Below the pieces are notes generated by a model. That model saw only the letters and a list, made by a program, of their open reading frames with translations, was not told where the DNA came from and made no database searches. 28,693 nucleotides of DNA from the NCBI GenBank assembly GCA_964603025.1, contig CAZRTO010000010.1, forward strand, positions 1 to 28,693, given 5' to 3'. A program made the translations under genes and the position numbers. Origin of the DNA: CALFCX01 sp964603025 (GTDB lineage Bacteria; Margulisbacteria; WOR-1; JAKLHX01). This document shows positions 23,714 through 28,693 of the stretch, in pieces (positions within the stretch are counted from its first letter, which is position 1; every line of letters starts with the position of its first letter).

Positions 23714-25106
23714 ACTCCGTATTCTGCTGGAAGAAATTGATATTGCAATAAAGCCCTTGGGTGTTGTCGGGCGCGGCAAAGCCCGTGTTTGTTACCATGA
23801 ACTGGACATGCAGATTTTCTGTCCTATGACAGAGATTTCCGACCACCTCGCCGTTTGAGTTATTAACTTGTTCATATGGGGCAACATATATCATCGGAGA
23901 ATAAGAACGTCCCGGTATCGAGAATCCATTGCGCTCGAAATCATTTCTTGATGTATTGAAGTACGTAAGGCCATCCTGGGGCATCCCGGTTGAGGGCATA
24001 TCCGGAACAATAGGCCATCCCGGCAATATCTCAGGGGATGATTGTCCAGCAAAAAAATCGTGCTTCTGCTCCATAGAAGCGCCTGATATAAGTGATATAG
24101 TATTGTAATAGGAAGGGGCTTTCGCTCCGACCGGCCATGACCCCCATGTTTTTGGCAAGATCCCGTCTGAATCATTGGCCCATGCCCACCATCTCATACT
24201 GGCTATATCCGGATCTGGGATCCTACCTTCGGTTCCACCCGACATTTGCGAAACAACATCCCTATCCGCATAAGCGAAAACCTTCCATTGAAAATCGGGG
24301 TTAAAATAATAAGGAGCTTGTATTGTCATTCCGGTATCATAAAAAAATTCTGCGCCTTCGCCTTCCAGATACCGCAAAGGATTACATACATCCTCGTTCT
24401 CTGGCGTTGCCAGAGGATTTGGCTTGTCTCCCTTGACATAGATTCTAGGGAATACTATCCAGTCCCCTATCCAAAGGACGGCAGAGGTATCGGGGTTCAT
24501 GACTGCCATTGTTTTTCCTGTTATATCCGCAGGCCTTAGCGTTGCACCGTTGGGAGCACAAAGCCCAAAGGCCATTTTTTGCGCATCTTGCGGCTCAAAA
24601 TTCTCTGCTGTCAATCCGAGATACTGCGCTTCTCCCTGAAACCTTCTGAATTGCCACTCGGAATTGGTATACCCCACGGTAAGCACTGGAAGAGCTTCGG
24701 CGGGATTATTCCCGGTTTTCACGCTTAGATCTCTGAGATTTATGCTCAATCCCTCGTCGTATACAGGTGGCTGTTCGGCGGCCTTATTGCTTCCGCTCTT
24801 TTGATATTGGAGAGTCTCCGTATCAAAATCCCGAGGAGGTATTTCCGGAGGCAGCTTTTGGGGATCACAACCTGTCAGAGCTACTCCTCCTGCCAGAGCT
24901 ATTCCTGCCGGAGGGCAGAACAACGTCACGGCCCCTATGGCTGAGCCGCCGAGCACTAACTTTGTACCTTTATCGGCAGCCTCCCATCTCTGAACGCTTG
25001 TCCGCGCGCGCGCGCCTTCTTCTCTCTGTCTTATATACGCTTCCTGGACCTCTTTGGGGGCCCTTTGAAATGCCGGCGGCAGCTGCGCCGTTGATACAGA
25101 TGTCAT
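23712..25106 (-). CDS. Lipoprotein-like protein of unknown function, paralogue B (upstream)
   Basis: 464 residues, unrecognised family, paralogous to the next gene. Residues 1-48 are polar and helical (EVQEAYIRQREEGARARTS, then QRWEAADKGTK matching RRWDIATKIDT in the partner). A hydrophobic glycine/alanine-rich stretch (49-79) ends in ALTGC (Cys80), so the lipobox lies unusually far from the start. Shared blocks: GYTNSEWQFRRFQGE, PADITGKTMAVMNPD, IGDWIVFPRIYVKG, TGMTI, GRIPDP, WANDSDGI. The domain is aromatic and beta-rich with several cysteines (for example DVCNPL and NLCHRTE) that the partner lacks. Asp follows the lipobox Cys, which in proteobacteria favours inner-membrane retention; that rule may not hold here. 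The ribosome binding site is weak (GAAAGG, about 14 bases upstream). A sigma-28-like promoter lies just before it. Confidence 0.85.
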   Translation of the reverse strand: MTSVSTAQLPPAFQRAPKEVQEAYIRQREEGARARTSVQRWEAADKGTKLVLGGSAIGAVTLFCPPAGIALAGGVALTGCDPQKLPPEIPPRDFDTETLQYQKSGSNKAAEQPPVYDEGLSINLRDLSVKTGNNPAEALPVLTVGYTNSEWQFRRFQGEAQYLGLTAENFEPQDAQKMAFGLCAPNGATLRPADITGKTMAVMNPDTSAVLWIGDWIVFPRIYVKGDKPNPLATPENEDVCNPLRYLEGEGAEFFYDTGMTIQAPYYFNPDFQWKVFAYADRDVVSQMSGGTEGRIPDPDIASMRWWAWANDSDGILPKTWGSWPVGAKAPSYYNTISLISGASMEQKHDFFAGQSSPEILPGWPIVPDMPSTGMPQDGLTYFNTSRNDFERNGFSIPGRSYSPMIYVAPYEQVNNSNGEVVGNLCHRTENLHVQFMVTNTGFAAPDNTQGLYCNINFFQQNTE

Positions 25107-25132
25107 ATTTGTCGCTTTTACCTTTCATATAT

Positions 25133-25159
25133 ATATCGTCAGGAGATCCCCGGGATTTC
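25133..25159 (-). promoter_or_regulatory. Sigma-28/sigma-D-like promoter of lipoprotein-like gene B
   Basis: The minus strand reads GAAA (25156-25159), 15 bases containing the inverted repeat ATCCC-c-GGGAT, then GACGATAT (25133-25140) and ATATATG. The block from TGAAAT through TATATATG aligns without gaps to that of gene A, differing mainly inside the spacer. Confidence 0.5.
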
Positions 25160-25213
25160 ATGAAAAATTACCCGCCGCCCAAACAGCCCTTTTTTGATAA
25201 TTCCGCGGCCTTC

Positions 25214-25241
25214 TTGCCTGACGCGGATAAAGTGTTATAAT
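25214..25241 (+). promoter_or_regulatory. Sigma-70-type promoter of the small protein-response regulator-kinase operon
   Basis: TTGCCT (25214-25219), 16 bases, TATAAT (25236-25241) with TGT extension (25233-25235). The leader is about 28 bases and contains AAGGAG (25260-25265), ten bases before the ATG. Confidence 0.7.
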
Positions 25242-25275
25242 ACTTTGTATTAAAAACCCAAGGAGTTGCTTCAAT

Positions 25276-25530
25276 ATGGAACAACAGCAAAAGGACCCTT
25301 TAGCCGTACTTAGAGAAAGCATAAAAAAGTTCTCCGAGTCATACAGGAACCTTTCTCCGGCAGGCAAGACGGCCTTTCAAAAACAGCTCGAGGTCCAGCT
25401 GAAGAAAGAAGACGACAGGACAAAGAAACTTTACGAAGCCCTTATAGAAGCCACAAAAAACGATGCCGGGATCGAAAAAACCATACAGGCCATGGAAAAG
25501 GCGGACAGACAGGCCAAGCACGGCATTTAA
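25276..25530 (+). CDS. Small helical hypothetical protein (84 aa)
   Basis: Unrecognised. The 84 residues are highly charged and almost wholly helical (AVLRESIKKFSESYRN, LEVQLKKEDDRTKKLYEALIEATKND, IEKTIQAMEKADRQA), without signal peptide, membrane segment or cysteine. It has a strong promoter and ribosome binding site and is the first gene of an apparent operon: 24 bases separate it from the response regulator, whose stop in turn overlaps the kinase start. The context suggests a cytoplasmic helical-bundle accessory or scaffold for the two-component pair, but that is inference only. Confidence 0.75.
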   Translation: MEQQQKDPLAVLRESIKKFSESYRNLSPAGKTAFQKQLEVQLKKEDDRTKKLYEALIEATKNDAGIEKTIQAMEKADRQAKHGI

Positions 25531-25554
25531 TTGGCCGATTAGGGAGCTGTTGAT

Positions 25555-25929
25555 TTGAAGAATATCCTGATCATCGAAGACGTAGAAGACCATTTGGAAA
25601 TAGTCAAGCTTATACTTGAACAGCACGGCTATAATATTCTCGTTGCCACGACCGGTCTGGAAGGGCTAAACTGCGCAAGAAGCAACTCACCCGACCTTGT
25701 GATACTTGACGTAGTGCTTCCAGAGATGAACGGTTATGAGGTCTGCAAAGAGATAAAGAACGGACCCGAAACCAGAGCCATACCGGTAATAATGCTGTCG
25801 GTCAGATCCAACCCCGAAGACATTGAGACCGCTTATAAGGCCGGAGCCAACAAGTATATAACAAAACCCTTCAATCTTGAGGACCTGATCAAAGAGGTAA
25901 AAAAGCACCTCGGAGAGGAACAATCATGA
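25555..25929 (+). CDS. Single-domain response regulator (CheY-like receiver)
   Basis: 124 residues, one receiver domain and no output domain. Key residues: acidic pair in IIEDVED (Glu8, Asp9), phosphoacceptor Asp52 in VILDVVLPEMNGYEV, switch Ser in IMLSVRS and Lys104 in ITKPF. The PEMNGYEVCKEIK wording is typical of stand-alone or hybrid-type receivers. The start is TTG 25555 with AGGGAG eight bases before it. The stop overlaps the ATG of the kinase (ATGA), indicating translational coupling and a cognate pair. With no output domain, it probably acts by protein-protein contact or in a phosphorelay. Confidence 0.93.
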   Translation: MKNILIIEDVEDHLEIVKLILEQHGYNILVATTGLEGLNCARSNSPDLVILDVVLPEMNGYEVCKEIKNGPETRAIPVIMLSVRSNPEDIETAYKAGANKYITKPFNLEDLIKEVKKHLGEEQS

Positions 25930-26981
25930 GGACCAACGGCGGGAATTGCTACCTTGTAAGGAAAACCGGACTCAGGCCCTTCAAAAGATGCATGTATTGC
26001 GATAAAAATGTTCAGGACTGCTTTGGTTTCCAGTTCTTCGTGGTAGTGCTAGGCATAATAGGACTTCTTCTTGTTATGTTCACAATCAGGGACCTGCCCA
26101 TACTGGCGATCGAGATAACCGTGATAATCCTGCTCATGCTTGCTTTTCTCGGGTATATAGCCAGCAAGGAGACCAACGAGATCGTGCTGACGAACCACCT
26201 GCTGAAAGAGCTTAACTCGGAACTTGAGAAAAGGGTCTCACAAAGAACAAAGGAACTGAAGCTGGTCAATTTTGACCTGCAAAAAGCCCTCAGGATAAAA
26301 TCCGATTTCCTGCGCAATATGAGCCACGAGCTGAAAACCCCGCTCACCACCGTGCTCGGCTATATCTCAATCATCTCCGAAAAACAAGTCGGTGATGTCA
26401 ACGAGAAACAGGCAAAAATGCTTGACTCTATGAAAAAGAACGGGAACGATCTTCTTCATCTGATCAATCAGCTGCTTGACCTTTCAAAATCCGAGACCGG
26501 GTCCCTGGGCATAGAAGAAAAACAGTACGACCTGAACAAGACCATAAGCGAAGCGACCGTCAATATAGGATATCTTGCTTCAAAGAAGAACATCTCTATA
26601 GTTATCAAGCCTGATGATAAAATATCCTTGGTCTACGCTGACCATGAAAGAATAAAACAGATACTGGTGAATCTGCTGAGCAACGCCGTAAAATTCTCCG
26701 AGAACAACAGCGAGGTCGTAGTATCCACAAAGGACGACGGAGATAACATTCTGGTATCCGTGAAGGATTCCGGCACCGGGATCTCAAGGGAGGATTATAA
26801 AGTCATTTTTGAACCCTTCAAACAGCTAAATCCGGAAGCCTCTTCCAAATACGGAGGCACGGGGATAGGATTATCCATAGTAAAAAGTTTGGTCGAAGCG
26901 TACGGCGGCAAAGTAAGCGTCGACAGCCATCCCGGCAAGGGAAGCGTTTTTTCGTTCACGATACCCAAGAAAAACGCCTGA
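25926..26981 (+). CDS. Sensor histidine kinase with N-terminal cysteine cluster
   Basis: 351 residues. A cytoplasmic N-terminus has four cysteines (8, 22, 25, 32; CMYCDKNVQDCFGFQ) before two membrane helices (about 35-54 and 58-79) joined by a very short loop, so there is no real periplasmic sensor. A coiled segment (85-120) leads to HisKA with His134 in NMSHELKTPL, and the ATPase domain with N-box (NLLSNAVKF), DSGTGI and GGTGIGLSI. The Cys cluster could bind a metal or sense redox at the membrane, replacing a periplasmic domain. It is translated from an ATG overlapping the receiver gene's stop and is its likely phosphodonor. It ends 15 bases from the convergent pgi stop; no terminator is visible between them. 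Confidence 0.93.
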   Translation: MRTNGGNCYLVRKTGLRPFKRCMYCDKNVQDCFGFQFFVVVLGIIGLLLVMFTIRDLPILAIEITVIILLMLAFLGYIASKETNEIVLTNHLLKELNSELEKRVSQRTKELKLVNFDLQKALRIKSDFLRNMSHELKTPLTTVLGYISIISEKQVGDVNEKQAKMLDSMKKNGNDLLHLINQLLDLSKSETGSLGIEEKQYDLNKTISEATVNIGYLASKKNISIVIKPDDKISLVYADHERIKQILVNLLSNAVKFSENNSEVVVSTKDDGDNILVSVKDSGTGISREDYKVIFEPFKQLNPEASSKYGGTGIGLSIVKSLVEAYGGKVSVDSHPGKGSVFSFTIPKKNA

Positions 26982-26996
26982 TCCGGACCTCAATTT

Positions 26997-28649
26997 TCAG
27001 ATCGACAGATCGCTATATAAGAACGCCCTCAGATTGGCGGCCGTCGCAGGATTCAGGCCTAGATATACCGTCGGATCCCCGGGATTCTCTTTAAAGCGCT
27101 CTATCCTGCCTCTTATATCAAGGCCCAGTTTTTTCCCGAGTTCCACTCCGAACTGATCAAAACTGTTTATCCCCCAGATGAATCCCTTCGTTGCGACCCT
27201 GTTCTCCAACAGTGAAAGAAGCAATCCGGCAGAGAACGGATCCTGGTCTTTGAGAAGGTATACGCTCGAAGGCCTGTTGCCCGCAAATCTCCTGTGCGGA
27301 TCATCGCTGCTCTGCCCAAAAGCAAGTGCATCCGGCTGGGCAAAAAGGTTCGTCATCAGTTCTTCGTGATGACTGATCGCCTCTTCGGCTCCCACCGGAT
27401 ACTGCGGATTTAAAAAGCCTATAAAGTCGGCCGGTACAGGCAACGTCCCCTGGTGGATCAACTGATAAAAGGAATGCTGTCCGTTGGTACCCGGCTCTCC
27501 GAAAACGATCTCCCCTGTCTCAAAACCAACCGGAGAGCCGTCGATCAGAACGGACTTTCCGTTGCTTTCCATCTCGGTCTGCTGGCAATGGGGGGCGTAC
27601 TTCGCGTACGACTGCGCATAAGGAAGTATGGCTCTTGTTTTAAGACCCTGAAAATTGATGTTCCAAATATCTATCAGAGCTGACATTACCGGGATATTGG
27701 ATGCGAACGGCGCCGTACGGAAATGGCGATCCATGTAGTTCGCGCCCGCGAGTATCTTACTGAAATTATCGAACCCCAGATAAAGAGAAAGAGGAACTGC
27801 CCCGACAGCGGAAGTCGCGCTGAACCTGCCTCCGACAAAATCCCAGAATCCGAACATATTATCTGTATCGATCCCAAAAGCCTGGACTTTTTCCGAGGCT
27901 GTGGACACCGCTATGAAATGCTTGCTTATCACTTCCGGATCTGTTCCCAGTTTGTCTATCATCCATTTCTTTGCGGTGGTTGCGTTCTTTATGGTCTCGG
28001 CTGTGGTAAAGGTCTTTGATACTATCACGAACATTGTCTCTTCAGGGTCAAGCCCCTGAGTCTTCCTGGCAAAGTCGGTCCCGTCCACATTTGCCACGAA
28101 CAAAAGCCTCATTCCGGGTTTTGCATACGGCGCGCAGGCCTCACTCAGATACTCAGGGCCCAGATATGAGCCGCCTATCCCTATAGCGACTATATTCCTT
28201 ATAGGCTTGCCTGTTATCCCTCTGCGCTGTCCGGAGATCACTTCCCGGGAGAACCCTTCTATTTTTGACAGCACCGCTTTTATTTCTGGCTTGTAATCCA
28301 CTCCGTCGACGATTATTGGATCGTCAGAAGGGTCTCTCAAGGCCGTATGGAGCACCGCCCTGCCTTCGGTTTCGTTTATTTTTTGTCCGGAGAACATGGC
28401 CTCTATCTTGTTTTTCAGGCCTGTTTCATCGGCAAGACCGACAAGCCCCCTGATCACATCCGGCGTTACGAGCTGACGGGAGTAGTCCATAATGATCCTT
28501 GGGTCGTTTATCCTAAGCTGTACGCCTCTTTCCGGAAATCTCTGGAACTGATGCTTCAGAGAAATAAAGTCCCTGTCCATAAAAGACTTCATTGTCGAAA
28601 GCGTGCTCCAGGCCCTGGTTTGCGTGACCATTGTATTAGATGCCGTCAT
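26997..28649 (-). CDS. pgi: Glucose-6-phosphate isomerase
   Basis: 550 residues, full length for the long bacterial/eukaryotic form. It interconverts glucose 6-phosphate and fructose 6-phosphate in the cytoplasm. The second PGI signature is visible as GEPGTNGQHSFYQLIHQGT, with the catalytic His in it; the sugar-phosphate loop appears as IGIGGSYLGPEYL and SKTFTTAET. A final block GFIWGINSFDQFGVELGKKL matches the C-terminal active-site Lys/Gln region. Start ATG 28649 is supported by AAGGAGGG (28656-28663), seven bases upstream. Together with the phosphofructokinase at the other end it shows an upper glycolytic route. The promoter probably lies beyond the window. Confidence 0.97.
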   Translation of the reverse strand: MTASNTMVTQTRAWSTLSTMKSFMDRDFISLKHQFQRFPERGVQLRINDPRIIMDYSRQLVTPDVIRGLVGLADETGLKNKIEAMFSGQKINETEGRAVLHTALRDPSDDPIIVDGVDYKPEIKAVLSKIEGFSREVISGQRRGITGKPIRNIVAIGIGGSYLGPEYLSEACAPYAKPGMRLLFVANVDGTDFARKTQGLDPEETMFVIVSKTFTTAETIKNATTAKKWMIDKLGTDPEVISKHFIAVSTASEKVQAFGIDTDNMFGFWDFVGGRFSATSAVGAVPLSLYLGFDNFSKILAGANYMDRHFRTAPFASNIPVMSALIDIWNINFQGLKTRAILPYAQSYAKYAPHCQQTEMESNGKSVLIDGSPVGFETGEIVFGEPGTNGQHSFYQLIHQGTLPVPADFIGFLNPQYPVGAEEAISHHEELMTNLFAQPDALAFGQSSDDPHRRFAGNRPSSVYLLKDQDPFSAGLLLSLLENRVATKGFIWGINSFDQFGVELGKKLGLDIRGRIERFKENPGDPTVYLGLNPATAANLRAFLYSDLSI

Positions 28650-28655
28650 TTCACA

Positions 28656-28663
28656 CCCTCCTT
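28656..28663 (-). promoter_or_regulatory. pgi ribosome binding site
   Basis: The minus strand reads AAGGAGGG about seven bases before the ATG. An ACCGATAC at 28682-28689 resembles the sigma-28-like -10 seen elsewhere in this window, but its -35 would lie outside the window, so I do not call a promoter. Confidence 0.7.
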
Positions 28664-28693
28664 ATAAACGCGTCAAATCTGTATCGGTTGATA

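Noticed and set aside
25534..25541. GCCGATTA as a fourth sigma-28-like -10 before the response regulator
   Set aside because: The four bases at the 15-base position upstream are CAAG, not GAAA/TAAA, and it lies within an operon that already has a good TATAAT promoter.
1..28693. tRNA, rRNA, transposase or phage genes
   Set aside because: I saw no cloverleaf with CCA-type end, no rRNA-like stretch and no integrase or transposase motif in any frame.

Overview
The window looks like chromosomal DNA from a compact, roughly 50% GC, diderm bacterium of an uncultured lineage. The outer membrane is inferred from a 1308-residue secreted protein that is beta-rich and ends in phenylalanine, and from three lipoprotein-type signals. 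The gene mix (a protease with a FlgD/T9SS-type C-terminal domain, a large GPY/GSE/DY-repeat surface protein, a short SMC, a PolX-PHP polymerase, and a deacetylase fused to a DUF4015-type hydrolase) suggests a candidate phylum in the Margulisbacteria/WOR-1, Elusimicrobia or Omnitrophica neighbourhood. The sequence alone does not fix the phylum. I see no phage, insertion sequence, CRISPR, tRNA or rRNA.

Layout. 1-513 is the end of a phosphofructokinase. 559-2535 is a secreted subtilisin-like protease, facing a very large outer-membrane-type protein (2620-6546, minus). 6706-6900 is a 64-residue orphan. 6888-9116 (minus) is a membrane histidine kinase, divergent from smc (9193-11910), which runs into a secreted phosphodiester-glycosidase family protein (to 13021) and then a GGDEF protein (13081-14199). 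A minus-strand block (14203-19000) holds polX, a DJ-1/PfpI protein, an M50 protease with CBS domains, an LCP family protein and ssb. 19116-21146 is a lipoprotein fusing a polysaccharide deacetylase to a glycosidase-like domain, convergent with hisG (21136-22011, minus). 22122-25106 (minus) holds two tandem paralogous lipoprotein-like genes of unknown function. 25276-26981 is an operon of a small helical protein, a single-domain response regulator and a histidine kinase. 26997-28649 (minus) is pgi. No gene-free stretch exceeds 300 bases.

Themes. (1) Envelope work dominates: LCP ligase/transferase, deacetylase-glycosidase, NAGPA-type glycosidase, M50 protease, subtilase and a surface barrel. 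(2) Signalling: two histidine kinases, one receiver and a GGDEF protein. (3) Glycolysis genes (pfk, pgi) lie at opposite ends. Housekeeping-type promoters are often extended -10 (TGnTATAAT), and several place the -10 only 7 to 10 bases before the start codon, implying leaderless or nearly leaderless mRNAs.

The most interesting signals are three promoters with identical geometry, GAAA-N15-(G/T)(A/C)CGAT(A/G)T, before the GGDEF gene and before each tandem lipoprotein gene. They resemble sigma-28/sigma-D promoters and suggest a shared alternative-sigma regulon. Next are an SMC protein of only 905 residues with no recognisable hinge, and the uncharacterised lipoprotein pair itself.
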